36,975 nucleotides of DNA from Microcaldota archaeon (GTDB lineage: Archaea > Micrarchaeota > Micrarchaeia > CABMEP01), in NCBI GenBank assembly GCA_026413625.1, contig JAOAKO010000001.1:1-36975 (forward strand), read 5' to 3'. Of the stretch, positions 1 through 8,988 are shown in pieces (the first letter of the stretch is position 1; every line of letters begins with the position of its first letter). A program made the position numbers and the translations under genes. The notes under the pieces were generated by a model. It ran no database searches. It was not told the DNA's origin and saw only the letters and a list, made by a program, of their open reading frames with translations.

Positions 1-41
1 ATGCCCGGTCGTCTGAATTCTCCATCTTTTTGTTTTCTCAT
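1..41 (-). CDS. Partial CDS, 5' end only, unknown product
   Basis: A leftward gene starts at 41 and leaves the window after 13 codons, reading MRKQKDGEFRRPG. The start is supported by a GAGTGATT Shine-Dalgarno motif just upstream on the minus strand, and by a TATA-like GTATATAATC at about 69-78 that fits a short leader. Too little is visible to name the product. Positions 42-141 would be a divergent promoter region shared with the gene that starts at 142. Confidence 0.5.
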   Translation of the reverse strand, partial: MRKQKDGEFRRPG

Positions 42-141
42 ATAATCACTCTAAAATTCTTTGTTTTGTAGATTATATACCTTTCTATCCCCATATTAAA
101 GTAATCTTTATATTTTTAATCGACATCATTTAAATGATAAA

Positions 142-1341
142 ATGGATCTTAAAACCAAGAATAATTTAAAGGACATGAATAATGTTTTAAACATCAAAAT
201 GCCAGATGAACAACGCAAACAAGTTGTTAATTATCTTAAAAATATTTCTAATGAGCTGAATAAAAGCGAAAAACAAATGAAAGAATTAGGCTCTCTCTTT
301 AAGGAGAGAATAAAAAAATCAAACAACAAGTTTGTTTCTAATCTTAATGATGCAATCAAAAATAATGATTTTTCAAACATTAAAGAAATGATTTCTAAAT
401 TTGCAGGAGACAATCTAGTGAAAATAAAAGCAAAAAATATGTTCAATGAATTAAACATCAGCGGTAAAACGCATTCTGCTTTTATTAACAAAGGAATAGA
501 TGAATTTAATAAACAATTTTCTGAATTCATTTCCCTTAGCATTCAGAATAATCAGCCTACAGCGGTTTTAAATTTGTCAAATTTAACGAGCTTGGCAGAT
601 CGACAAAAGGAAAAAAAGTTACAGGAGGCAAAGATAGGAAAAATACCTATTAGAGACATACTAGACGTACTGGATCAGAACAACATATCGCACATTAATG
701 TAAATCAACAAATAGTTAATGATCTTAAAAGCAAATCAATAATCAGTCGGGCGAACGGTTTTAACAATGCAGTTAACAGGGAAATTATAAATCCGGTGAA
801 AGACGTTAAAGAGGCAGCGAATTTATTCGTTTCCACGTTATGCAAACAAAGACCAGCAGATGCAGGCATGCAAGAAGAAACCTTTGGAAAAAGTTCTGTA
901 ATCTTTAACAAAGGCCCAACCGCATCTTCAGGTCCGATTGAAGCCTACAACTTTAGCATGAATTTCAATTATTCGCCGCTAGCGGGTGCGGGCGTTAATC
1001 TGGCACTTTCAGGCTTTGTTGTCAGGATGAATTTGCCAAAACAGATTCCGATTCAAAAAGGACTGAATCTGGTTACAAACGTCTCATTAGGGGCAGCGTT
1101 TGTCAACGGAGACGCATATTTGAATATCGGTAATTACAGTGAAAAGCTATATTCGATAGGCCGTACACTTCCGGTCGCATCTGCAGAATTAGGATTCAAT
1201 TATACTCCAGGCAAGGATGTTTTGTTCAGGTCAGGGCTTTCGCTTTTGCCGGGCGTTGACACCTTTTTTAAAAACGGAAAATTGCAGTTAGAGCCAACTA
1301 TTCAGAGCAGCATTTTCGCTTCTCTTTCTGTTAAAATCTAA
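142..1341 (+). CDS. Unknown protein: helical N-terminal part, beta-rich C-terminal part
   Basis: I do not recognise the family of this 399-residue protein. Residues 1-240 are lysine/asparagine-rich and look helical, with coiled-coil character at about 20-60. From about residue 265 to the end the composition changes to alternating polar and hydrophobic residues separated by Gly/Asn/Pro turns, for example YNFSMNFNYSP, GLNLVTNVSLGAAFV and SIFASLSVKI. This is the look of an up-and-down beta sheet or small barrel. There is no signal peptide or N-terminal membrane segment. A TATA-like CTTTATATTTTT at 106-117 lies about 30 bases before the ATG and there is no Shine-Dalgarno motif, so the mRNA is probably nearly leaderless. 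A role in a cell envelope is only a guess. Confidence 0.8.
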   Translation: MDLKTKNNLKDMNNVLNIKMPDEQRKQVVNYLKNISNELNKSEKQMKELGSLFKERIKKSNNKFVSNLNDAIKNNDFSNIKEMISKFAGDNLVKIKAKNMFNELNISGKTHSAFINKGIDEFNKQFSEFISLSIQNNQPTAVLNLSNLTSLADRQKEKKLQEAKIGKIPIRDILDVLDQNNISHINVNQQIVNDLKSKSIISRANGFNNAVNREIINPVKDVKEAANLFVSTLCKQRPADAGMQEETFGKSSVIFNKGPTASSGPIEAYNFSMNFNYSPLAGAGVNLALSGFVVRMNLPKQIPIQKGLNLVTNVSLGAAFVNGDAYLNIGNYSEKLYSIGRTLPVASAELGFNYTPGKDVLFRSGLSLLPGVDTFFKNGKLQLEPTIQSSIFASLSVKI

Positions 1342-1405
1342 ATAAAAAGAAACATCAATAGTAAAAGAAATAACAAAAATATAAAGAAAAAAAGAAAGAA
1401 TTAGA

Positions 1406-3037
1406 TCAGTATTCTCCCATTCCGCTTCCGCCAGGTCCGCCTGGAGCTGACATCGGCTTTGGCTTTGCGCTTATCATGTCGCTAATCCTAAGAAGCATCT
1501 CTGCTGCCTCGCTTGCCGACATGATCGCTTGCTCTTTGACCTTCGCAGGTTCGATTACCCCAAGTTTCTCCATGTTGTCTATCTTTCCATCGTATACGTT
1601 GACTCCGTATACAAGACCTTCTTTGCTGTTGTGCTTTGACCTGAGAGAAACCAAAGTGTCTATTGCATCCATTCCTGCGCTTTCCGCAAGTGTTCTCGGA
1701 ATCACTTCAAGCGCATCGGCAAATGCAAGTATTGCAAGCTGTTCCCTTCCGCCAATTTTGTTTGCGTATTCTCTTAAGTCTCTAGCTAATTCAATTTCAG
1801 TGGCTCCTCCGCCGAATACGTATTTTCCTTCCTCAATTGCAGAGGAAACCGCACCGATTGCGTCTTTTATAGCTCTCTCTCCTTCGTTTACAACATGGTC
1901 TGTTGAAGCCCTTACAAGGATTGTAACTGACTTTGGATCTTTGCATTTCTCAACAAACACCATTGCCTCTCCGCCAATCTTTCTCTCCTCTATGTAGCCA
2001 GCGTAGCCGAGATCCTTCGGAGAGAGGTCGTTGAGTATGGTCACTATCCTTGCACCCGTTGCTCTCGCAAGTTTTTCCATGTCGCTTCTCTTTACTCTTC
2101 TCACTGCCACGATTCCTTTCTTTGCAAGATAGTGCTGTGCTACATCGTCAATTCCCTTCTGGCAGAATACTACGTTTGCCCCGCTCTTTTCTATTTTTTC
2201 AACCATTTCCTTGAGCATTTTTTCTTCCTGCTCGAGGAATGCTGTAAGCTGCGAAGGATCGGTGATTTCAATCTTTGCGTCAGTCTCTGTCTTTTCTATT
2301 TCAAGAGAGGTGTCAAGAAGGGCTATCTTTGCATTTTCAACTTTCTTAGGCATTGCAGGGTGTACAATTTCCTTGTCTATAAGAACTCCGTTAATAAGAG
2401 TTGTGTCATCGATAGAGCCTCCCGCCTTCTTTTCTATCTTTATCAGATCCTGGTCTATTACGAGTTTGCCGTCTTTATTCTCGGCCACTTGTGTAACCGC
2501 ACTAACTACTATCTTTGCAAGGTGATCCTTTGATTCTCCGACGCCCACTGACTTTGATCCCATTGAAATGGAAGCAATGCTATTAAGAGTTTTAATATCT
2601 TTAATTGTAACAGGCTTTGAGATTTCTTTCACTTTTTCTAGCGACCTAGTTGCAGCAAGTTTGTATCCTCTAAGTATTGTGGATGAGTGAATATCCTTAT
2701 CAAGCAGATCTTCTGCCCCTTTAAGCAGCTCTCCCGCAAGTACGACAGATGTAGTCGTTCCATCCCCCACTTCCTTGTCTTGTGTTTTTGCAACTTCAAC
2801 AAGTATTTTCGCTGCAGGGTGATCCGTATTCATCTCTGTCAGTATTGTAGCTCCATCATTTGTAATCACTATATCCCCTAACTCAGAGACAAGCATGACA
2901 TCGCTGCCTCTGGGACCAAGAGTTTTCTTCACTATTTCTCCGACTGCTCTTCCCACTACAATCATAATTCTTTGTGCATCTCTACCGATTGTTCTGGAGC
3001 TTCCCTCTGGAAGCACCATCTGCTGTGCATTTGACAT
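1406..3037 (-). CDS. ths: Thermosome subunit (group II chaperonin)
   Basis: This is an ATP-driven cytosolic protein-folding chaperonin that forms double rings of 60-kDa subunits. The 543-residue length is typical. Family signatures are plain: [17 protein letters not shown] near residues 28-44, the nucleotide-binding ITNDGATIL (about 58-66), GDGTTTSVV (91-99) and the late [10 protein letters not shown] motif. The C-terminus is a short Gly/Met-rich tail, as in other thermosomes. An in-frame ATG exists seven codons upstream, but the ATG at 3037 follows a good GGGGTGA ribosome site (about 3042-3048 on the minus strand), so I chose it. The upstream 185 bases are AT-rich, with a TATA-like CATATACAC near 3090-3100. 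No second subunit gene is visible here, so the ring may be homo-oligomeric or use a paralogue elsewhere. Confidence 0.97.
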   Translation of the reverse strand: MSNAQQMVLPEGSSRTIGRDAQRIMIVVGRAVGEIVKKTLGPRGSDVMLVSELGDIVITNDGATILTEMNTDHPAAKILVEVAKTQDKEVGDGTTTSVVLAGELLKGAEDLLDKDIHSSTILRGYKLAATRSLEKVKEISKPVTIKDIKTLNSIASISMGSKSVGVGESKDHLAKIVVSAVTQVAENKDGKLVIDQDLIKIEKKAGGSIDDTTLINGVLIDKEIVHPAMPKKVENAKIALLDTSLEIEKTETDAKIEITDPSQLTAFLEQEEKMLKEMVEKIEKSGANVVFCQKGIDDVAQHYLAKKGIVAVRRVKRSDMEKLARATGARIVTILNDLSPKDLGYAGYIEERKIGGEAMVFVEKCKDPKSVTILVRASTDHVVNEGERAIKDAIGAVSSAIEEGKYVFGGGATEIELARDLREYANKIGGREQLAILAFADALEVIPRTLAESAGMDAIDTLVSLRSKHNSKEGLVYGVNVYDGKIDNMEKLGVIEPAKVKEQAIMSASEAAEMLLRISDMISAKPKPMSAPGGPGGSGMGEY

Positions 3038-3222
3038 ATTTTCACCCCTAGAATACATTCAAATTAACATTCTGGTTAGATATGAAAATAGAGTGTATAT
3101 GTACAAGGATTTAATCGCGAGACAGATACGCTTCAAATCTAAGATTGATACACTTCTAATAATATATTGTATAGAAAAGTTTAAGAAATTTAAACAACCT
3201 TCATTCTAGAAGTTTTTATTCA

Positions 3223-3969
3223 TTATCTCTTGAATTTTAATGCGAATTCGGTGACAGATCTGTATACTTCTTTCGCTCCGAGTTTTTTAAGCGTTGCTCT
3301 TTCGCTGCTTCCTGACATTATTCCGATGGGGATGCAGCCGGCGGATTTAGCCGCCATGATGTCTGCTTCGCTGTCTCCCAAGTAATAAGTTTCGCTAGGC
3401 TTCAGGCCTAACTTCTTGCATGCCTTGATCACCATCTCTGGGGATGGCTTTGGTTGCGATGCATCTTCCGAAGTCACAACCGTCTCGAACATGTCTAAGA
3501 CATCCCTGTCCTGCATCCAAATTTGATTATATTCCCTCTTTGCGTTTGTTACAATTCCCAAAACAAATCCGTAATCTTTAAGCAATTTCGCGCCTTTTTT
3601 TCCTGCCCTTACCGGAGGGATACGTCTAAAAACGGTCGGATTTGTTAAAGTTTTTGTATATGCATCATGCATTTTTTCAAAATCTTCTTTGCTGATCGGA
3701 GTGTTTTTCATCAGCTCCTTTACATACTCTACAGGATACTTCTTCCACAAAATTCGTGTTACGTCTTCCCCGTTTTTAGCGATTGCATAAAGCGCCTTAA
3801 GAAAAGTATCCTGATGATTTAGCTCTGCAAATCCCCTTAGCTTCCACGTTGCGGCAGGATAAGAATTAAGTTTTAAGCCAACCGCCTCTAGCGCTTTTTC
3901 GTAAGCATGATGGAATGCGTTTTTGGAGTCTCTGATGACTCCTTCCATGTCGAGGAGTATTCCTTTCAT
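3223..3969 (-). CDS. HAD-superfamily hydrolase, phosphoglycolate-phosphatase-like
   Basis: A 248-residue haloacid-dehalogenase-fold hydrolase, probably a small-molecule phosphatase in the cytoplasm. Motif I is LLDMEGVIRDS with the nucleophile Asp7. The usual second Asp of DxD is Glu9, a change that may alter acid/base catalysis. A helical cap follows (about 15-95). Motif II is GIVTNAK (Thr141), motif III Lys174 in QPKPSPEM, and motif IV GDSEADI (Asp199, Asp203). A GAGTGTTGA ribosome site precedes the ATG. The gene is convergent with nothing and lies about 185 bases downstream of the divergently unrelated thermosome start, so no operon context helps. The fold is certain; the substrate is unknown. 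Confidence 0.9.
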   Translation of the reverse strand: MKGILLDMEGVIRDSKNAFHHAYEKALEAVGLKLNSYPAATWKLRGFAELNHQDTFLKALYAIAKNGEDVTRILWKKYPVEYVKELMKNTPISKEDFEKMHDAYTKTLTNPTVFRRIPPVRAGKKGAKLLKDYGFVLGIVTNAKREYNQIWMQDRDVLDMFETVVTSEDASQPKPSPEMVIKACKKLGLKPSETYYLGDSEADIMAAKSAGCIPIGIMSGSSERATLKKLGAKEVYRSVTEFALKFKR

Positions 3970-4127
3970 TTCAACACTCTATTTGATATTTCATTAATTT
4001 TTTTACCTATTTCTTTGAGATATATACTCGTATGTTATTTATAAATATTTCGTTTTTAGCCATAATTTACAGCGTATTTTACAAACTATAATTGTTTGCT
4101 TAGTTATTCCAGACACTGCAAGAAATA

Positions 4128-4138
4128 TTTATATATAT
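4128..4138 (+). promoter_or_regulatory. TATA box of the transglutaminase-TPR gene
   Basis: TTTATATATAT is centred about 24 bases before the ATG at 4157, with no Shine-Dalgarno motif between. This is the spacing expected for a leaderless archaeal transcript. Confidence 0.6.
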
Positions 4139-4156
4139 CTTATTATTATATTCATT

Positions 4157-5131
4157 ATGGGAGGCGCATCTAAAAAGATAACTGCCGCAGTTTGCGCAGG
4201 AACGGCCGCAGTTTTTTTAGCAACATCTGTTGCAAACTTGAAGTTTGAAAAGTTGCTTAAAACAGAAAGTTTTATAACTGCAGTATGCAAAGATAAACTT
4301 ATGTCTCCAGTCAGGCAGAAAGAAAAAACAATACCTTTTAATCAGATAGTTGAGCCGACTTCCGAAATAAAGAAAAAAGCCAATGAAATAGCAAAAACCG
4401 CCAAAGATGAAAATGAAGCAATCAAGCTTTCTCTTAAGGTAATAGATAGTTTCAGCTTTATGCCAAGATCAGAAACCGCATTTCCTCAAACTCCAAGTGA
4501 GCTAGAAAAGTCAAAAAAGGGAGACTGCAACGAATTTGCGATATATCTGTATTCTCTTTTGAAAGAAGTGGAAAATTTTTCCAATTTTAAATTTAATCCT
4601 AAATTTGTTGAAGTTTATGTGACGAAAGAACGCGAACATGTAAACCATATGGCATTACAGATCGATACAGGCAAAGGAAAGATATTCGTCGATCCCCTGT
4701 CTAAGAAAAAAATCGGCGTCGAGTACTTAGTTTACAGGGTTTTAGACGAAAAGCAATTCATTGCAAGTTACTATGCAGACGCAGCAACTTACCATTGGAT
4801 GAACGGAAAGCTTAAAGAGGCTGAAAAAAACTTTAAAATTGCAATAAAAAACGATCCCTCTTCTCCAACCGCAATCTACGGCCTTTCAAAGGTCTACTCG
4901 TATACGGAGAATAACGAGCTCGCCTTAAAATACGCGCAGCAACTGTTGCGCCTGCAGCCGAATTGGAGCCACGCCCATCTTAGGATAATTCAAGTTTATT
5001 ATGACGAAGGTAATTACAATGAAATGAAAAAAGCAGTTAAGAAGCTCGAAGAAATCGATCCGAACAATAAGTTCATAAAGATGTACAATGGAATAATCGA
5101 ACGCTATGAGTTGTTTAATTCCACTAAATAG
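4157..5131 (+). CDS. Membrane-anchored transglutaminase-like protein with TPR repeats
   Basis: The 324-residue protein starts with a basic, then hydrophobic N-terminus (about residues 6-28: KKITAAVCAG then AVFLATSVANL), a signal peptide or single anchor, so the rest is probably outside the membrane. Residues about 75-195 match a transglutaminase/cysteine-protease core with a recognisable triad: Cys124 in KKGDCNEFAIYLYSLL, His164 in VNHMALQI and Asp179 in KIFVDPLS. About 203-305 contain two to three TPR units (WMNGKLKEAEKNFKIAIKNDP, then ENNELALKYAQQLLRLQPN, then EGNYNEMKKAVKKLEEIDPN). Such proteins usually cleave or bind peptides or cell-surface proteins. The gene appears leaderless and is followed after 18 bases by the small gene at 5150, so the two may be one operon. 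The substrate is unknown. Confidence 0.85.
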   Translation: MGGASKKITAAVCAGTAAVFLATSVANLKFEKLLKTESFITAVCKDKLMSPVRQKEKTIPFNQIVEPTSEIKKKANEIAKTAKDENEAIKLSLKVIDSFSFMPRSETAFPQTPSELEKSKKGDCNEFAIYLYSLLKEVENFSNFKFNPKFVEVYVTKEREHVNHMALQIDTGKGKIFVDPLSKKKIGVEYLVYRVLDEKQFIASYYADAATYHWMNGKLKEAEKNFKIAIKNDPSSPTAIYGLSKVYSYTENNELALKYAQQLLRLQPNWSHAHLRIIQVYYDEGNYNEMKKAVKKLEEIDPNNKFIKMYNGIIERYELFNSTK

Positions 5132-5149
5132 ACATTAATAGGTGAGGTT

Positions 5150-5497
5150 ATGAATAGGGCAACATTAGAGGATGCGAAAAAAATGATTTATGACATAAAA
5201 TCTGAAATAAGTCTTATGGAGGAGTTGGGCCATATTCCTACAATCAAAGGATACACAACTTCAAATCAGGGGCGTACTGTAGACAAGGAAAACATCAAAA
5301 GGGCAAGTTTGTTAATCGAAGCGTATGAAAAAGAGCTAAGCAGAAAGGTAAGCGAAGGAAAAGTTTTCAAATCAGAGCTGCCAAAGATCGAGCAAAAAAT
5401 CAGAAGCGCGGCAGAGGCCATGGCCCTCGGGGATTCAAAACAAGCCCAAAAATTCATTACAGAGGCAAATAAATACCTCATGAAGGCAACTTTATAG
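5150..5497 (+). CDS. Small helical protein, unknown function
   Basis: A 115-residue cytosolic protein that I do not recognise. It is predicted almost entirely helical, with charged heptad-like stretches (DAKKMIYDIKSEISLMEEL; later ENIKRASLLIEAYEKEL and KIEQKIRSAAEAMALGDSKQ) and ends in KYLMKATL. The last part resembles a single TPR-like helical hairpin. The ATG is preceded by TAGGTGAGGTT, a clear ribosome site, and lies 18 bases after the transglutaminase-TPR stop, so it is probably co-transcribed and may act with it. The ribosome site and clean start support a real gene. Confidence 0.75.
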   Translation: MNRATLEDAKKMIYDIKSEISLMEELGHIPTIKGYTTSNQGRTVDKENIKRASLLIEAYEKELSRKVSEGKVFKSELPKIEQKIRSAAEAMALGDSKQAQKFITEANKYLMKATL

Positions 5498-5549
5498 TCT
5501 GTTTTGTAAGCAGGCTCTTCTTTTTAAATTTTAAACTCAATTCTATCTT

Positions 5550-6305
5550 ATGGAAATCATATTTTTGGGGACAGGCGGTGGAAGAGTAAATGTTACCCAC
5601 AGGTTTAGGTCCACCTCTGGTTTTATTGTCAGAGGAAAAAAGCAGATTTACGTAGATCCGGGTCCAGGTGTCATTGAAGATTCAAAGAGGTATGGAATAA
5701 GACTTACGGATATAGATGCAATTTTTGTCTCCCATCCGCATCTCGACCATGCGAACGACATGAATGTCCTGATCGAGGCGATGACATACGCAACAAACAA
5801 AAAGAGAGGAATTCTATTCGGGCCGGAAACCCTTTTTAATCCTAAATTGGAGTTCGGAGTTTCGCTTTCAAAATATCACGCAAATCTTCTCGACGATTAT
5901 GTCCCATTGAAAGCAGGGAAAAAGGTAAAATACGAAGATTTTCAATTGATGGCCACCAGAGCGAAACATGACAACACAAAAGGGATAGGGTTTGTTTTAG
6001 AAATGGACGGAAAGAGAATAGGATACACCGGAGACACAGAATATTTTGAAGGCCTTTCTGACCAATATAGGAATATTGATTTATTTATTATCAACATACT
6101 GCGGGCAGAACATAAATGGGAGGGCCACCTTGACAAAGACAGCTGCCTTAAGCTGTTAAAGGAAACAAAGCCTAAGCTTGCTGTCCTCACAAGATTTGGC
6201 GGAGAATACATAAGGACAAAGGCAGAAGACATTGCAGGGTGGTTGTCAAGTAAGAGCAAGGTGAACGTTTTGGCCTCGTATGACGGATACGTTCTTAAAC
6301 TCTGA
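5550..6305 (+). CDS. MBL-fold metallo-hydrolase
   Basis: A 251-residue metallo-beta-lactamase-fold hydrolase of the RNase Z/PhnP-like group. It begins with MEIIFLGTGGGRVNVTHRFRST, typical of that group. The metal site is complete: HPHLDH (62-67), His140 in RAKHDNTKGIGF, Asp162 in YTGDTEYF and His193 in EGHLDKDS. Two-zinc or two-iron hydrolysis of a phosphodiester or ester is expected. It lacks an RNase Z exosite arm that I can see and is shorter than RNase Z, so tRNA processing is not claimed. The ATG is preceded by an AT-rich TATA-like TTTTTAAATTTTAAA about 25 bases upstream and no clear ribosome site, suggesting a leaderless transcript. Confidence 0.9.
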   Translation: MEIIFLGTGGGRVNVTHRFRSTSGFIVRGKKQIYVDPGPGVIEDSKRYGIRLTDIDAIFVSHPHLDHANDMNVLIEAMTYATNKKRGILFGPETLFNPKLEFGVSLSKYHANLLDDYVPLKAGKKVKYEDFQLMATRAKHDNTKGIGFVLEMDGKRIGYTGDTEYFEGLSDQYRNIDLFIINILRAEHKWEGHLDKDSCLKLLKETKPKLAVLTRFGGEYIRTKAEDIAGWLSSKSKVNVLASYDGYVLKL

Positions 6306-6397
6306 TGGCCGAGTTCAAAACCATTTTAAAATTTCAGTTTATATTTATATACTGTGCACTGAATTTTGTAGATTTTCACTAAACCAATTGTGATTTT

Positions 6398-8803
6398 ATG
6401 TCTATTAAGATAAATGAAGCGAAAATAAAGGAAAAAAATTGGGACAAGGAATTCGAGAAAGAGATGTACGAAGAACTAAAATCAAGCCAGATATATAAAT
6501 TTAAAGATGATTCAGACAATCTTTTTTCGATAGATACGCCTCCACCGTATGTCAATACTCCAATTCACATCGGACAACTTACAACATATGTTCTAATGGA
6601 CATGTTTGCAAGGTTTCATAGGATGATAGGTTATAACGTTATCTTTCCTTTAGGGCTTGATCGAAACGGTCTTCCTATAGAGATGGCTGCAGAAAAAAGA
6701 TTTAATGTAAAGCTTAACCAGATAGACAGGGAGAAATTTATTGAAATGTGCAAAGTCGTTTTAGAGGAGTCTTCGAACACTTCGACAAATTCTTTTCTTA
6801 AGGCAGGAGTCTCATTCACTTCATGGGAATTTGGAAATAAGATAGGAGACGCGTACATGACGGATTCTCCTGAGTACAGGGCCTTGACGCAGGGAACATT
6901 CATAGATATGTGGAATGCAGGCCTGATATACGAATCGGAAAGAACAAACAACTACTGCCCGGGATGCAGGACAACTTTGGCAGACGCAGAAGTAGACTAT
7001 ATCGACATCCCTACAAAATTTTATGACATTGCGTTTACAATTAAGGAAACAGGGGAAGAAATAATAATAGCGACAACCCGTCCAGAACTCTTGGGAAGCT
7101 GCGCGATGGTCATTTATAATCCGCAGGATGAAAGGTATAATAAAAAACTGGAAGGAAAGCATGCGATAGTCCCGATTTTTAATAAGGAAGTTCCAATCAA
7201 GCCACATCCGATCGCCAATCCGGAAAAAGGGTCAGGCCTGGTTATGATGTGCTCATTCGGAGATTTGGCAGACATTAGATTCTTTAGGGAGATGAATCTT
7301 ACTCCGATATATTCAATAGGGCCGGACGGCAGGCTTAATGAAAATGCAGGTCCGGCTGCAGGTCTTCCGGTAATCAAAGGCAGAGAAAAGATCGTTTCGG
7401 TTCTGAAAGAGCAAAATAAAATACGAGCTGAAAAACAAATAATGCATAGGACACCGATATGCGAAAGGTCTAAAGATCCGATAGAATTCATTCCGATGAA
7501 AGAGTTTTATGTCAAACAGCTCGATCATAAGGAAAAAATGCTAGAAATCGCAGAGAATTTGAATTTCTTTTCTGACGAAAGCAGAAAGATATTGGTAGAT
7601 TGGATAAACAGCCTGGTTATAGATTGGCCAATAAGCAGAAGGAGATATTATGCAACCGAAGTTCCATTGTGGTATTGCAAGAACTGCAATGAAGTGATCG
7701 TTCCCAAAAAGGGAAGGTATTACAGGCCATGGAAGGAGAATCCGCCGATTGAGAAATGCCCTAAGTGCGGCGCAAAAGAATTTATCGGAGAAACAAGAGT
7801 TTTTGACACTTGGTTTGATTCTTCCATAACACCTTTGTATATCCTGGGTTACGAAAGATATCCGGAATTTTTCAATGCGCACAAGCAGTGTACGCTCAGG
7901 CCGCAGGGAAAAGAAATAATAAGAACATGGCTATACTACACAGTTCTAAAGTGCTATCTTCTGACAAAGCAGCAGATATTCAGGGACGTGTGGATCAATT
8001 ATCACATCGTTGACGAAAAAGGAAACAAGATGTCAAAGTCGCTTGGAAATGTGATCGATCCGCAAAAGATACTCGAGCAATTCGGTGCGGAACCATTTAG
8101 ATTATGGGCCGTATTCGAGGGAAACATTACTGAGCAAGATTTCAGATGCTCAAATGAAAGAATTCATGGGGCAGGAAAAACACTAAACAAATTATGGAAT
8201 ATTGCAAAGTACGTGTCAATGTTTCCGTTAGTCAATAAGCCATCAAAACTTTGTCCTCTAGACCAGGCGATTCTTAATGAATTTTATTCGATCATTCAAG
8301 ATTCAAGAATCCGGTTTGAAAACTATGACTTCCACAATCCTGCAATCAGGATAAGAAACTTCATATGGGAAACATTCGCATCCCATTACATAGAATTGTC
8401 GAAGAACCGCGCTTATAATTCGGAAGGAAAGTTTACAGATGAAGAGCAAGCGTCCGCAATTTGGACCCTGCATGAGATAATGTCTAATCTGTTAAAGCTT
8501 CTTGCGCCGATAATACCGTTTGCAACATGGAAGATCTATCTGAGCATTTACAACAAAAACGTCCATGCTGAAAAGTTTCCTGAGCCAGGAGAAACAATCC
8601 CTATTGATTTTCTATTTTCAGAGCTCGAGGAAATCAATAGCAAGATATGGAAGGCCAAGAAAGACAGCGGTTTATCTTTGAAGGATGAATTAGAGATGCT
8701 GGTCGTCCCCATTAAATTCAGGTCAATTGAGCAAGACATGATCCATGCGCACAAAGTCAAAAAACTGGATTACGGCGAATTGATGATCAAGGCAGCAAAA
8801 TGA
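6398..8803 (+). CDS. valS: Valyl-tRNA synthetase
   Basis: A class Ia synthetase charging tRNA-Val, 801 residues, shorter than the roughly 860-900 usual for ValRS. The N-terminal catalytic part has FSIDTPPPYVNTPIHIGQ, where the class-defining HIGH is HIGQ (57-60), and DRNGLPIEMAAE. An editing (CP1) insertion follows, with TTRPELLGSCAM. Zinc-knuckle cysteines occur in NYCPGCRTTLADAE and in YCKNCN...KCPKCGAKE. FDTWFDSSITPLY and GNKMSKSLGNVIDP (KMSKS at about 544-548) complete the active site, followed by the helical anticodon-binding domain. The C-terminal coiled coil of bacterial ValRS is absent. The ATG has TTGTGATTTT upstream, and a TATA box lies at about 6339-6351. It could be confused with IleRS, but DTPPP and DTWFDSS favour ValRS. 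Confidence 0.9.
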   Translation: MSIKINEAKIKEKNWDKEFEKEMYEELKSSQIYKFKDDSDNLFSIDTPPPYVNTPIHIGQLTTYVLMDMFARFHRMIGYNVIFPLGLDRNGLPIEMAAEKRFNVKLNQIDREKFIEMCKVVLEESSNTSTNSFLKAGVSFTSWEFGNKIGDAYMTDSPEYRALTQGTFIDMWNAGLIYESERTNNYCPGCRTTLADAEVDYIDIPTKFYDIAFTIKETGEEIIIATTRPELLGSCAMVIYNPQDERYNKKLEGKHAIVPIFNKEVPIKPHPIANPEKGSGLVMMCSFGDLADIRFFREMNLTPIYSIGPDGRLNENAGPAAGLPVIKGREKIVSVLKEQNKIRAEKQIMHRTPICERSKDPIEFIPMKEFYVKQLDHKEKMLEIAENLNFFSDESRKILVDWINSLVIDWPISRRRYYATEVPLWYCKNCNEVIVPKKGRYYRPWKENPPIEKCPKCGAKEFIGETRVFDTWFDSSITPLYILGYERYPEFFNAHKQCTLRPQGKEIIRTWLYYTVLKCYLLTKQQIFRDVWINYHIVDEKGNKMSKSLGNVIDPQKILEQFGAEPFRLWAVFEGNITEQDFRCSNERIHGAGKTLNKLWNIAKYVSMFPLVNKPSKLCPLDQAILNEFYSIIQDSRIRFENYDFHNPAIRIRNFIWETFASHYIELSKNRAYNSEGKFTDEEQASAIWTLHEIMSNLLKLLAPIIPFATWKIYLSIYNKNVHAEKFPEPGETIPIDFLFSELEEINSKIWKAKKDSGLSLKDELEMLVVPIKFRSIEQDMIHAHKVKKLDYGELMIKAAK

Positions 8804-8953
8804 CCTCAGGGGATACGTATGGGTCCTATAAGAATATTTAAAAACTTTAATCCCATAATCATATATCATCATCGCTTTTTGATGACATTCAATCCATATC
8901 GCAGGATTTGGATTTGATGCCATGTAAACGATTATATTAAAACATTGATTTAT

Positions 8954-8970
8954 GTCGTTTTAACAACGAC
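8954..8970 (+). repeat. Short stem-loop in the rps15 leader
   Basis: GTCGTT and AACGAC form a perfect 6-bp stem around a TTAAC loop, 19 bases before the rps15 start and just before its GTGGGAT ribosome site. It could be a translational control site or chance. The rest of the 8804-8988 gap is AT-rich with a TATA-like TTTAAAAACTTTAA near 8837; I see no gene in it. Confidence 0.4.
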
Positions 8971-8988
8971 ACTATCAAGTGGGATATT

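Noticed and set aside
7114-7491. Leftward frame inside valS
   Set aside because: Fully inside a conserved synthetase gene, with no family resemblance; a shadow frame.
8873-8925. Possible C/D-box RNA (TGATGAC and a later TTGATG)
   Set aside because: No CTGA D-box is found at the right place, so the C-box-like match is probably chance.
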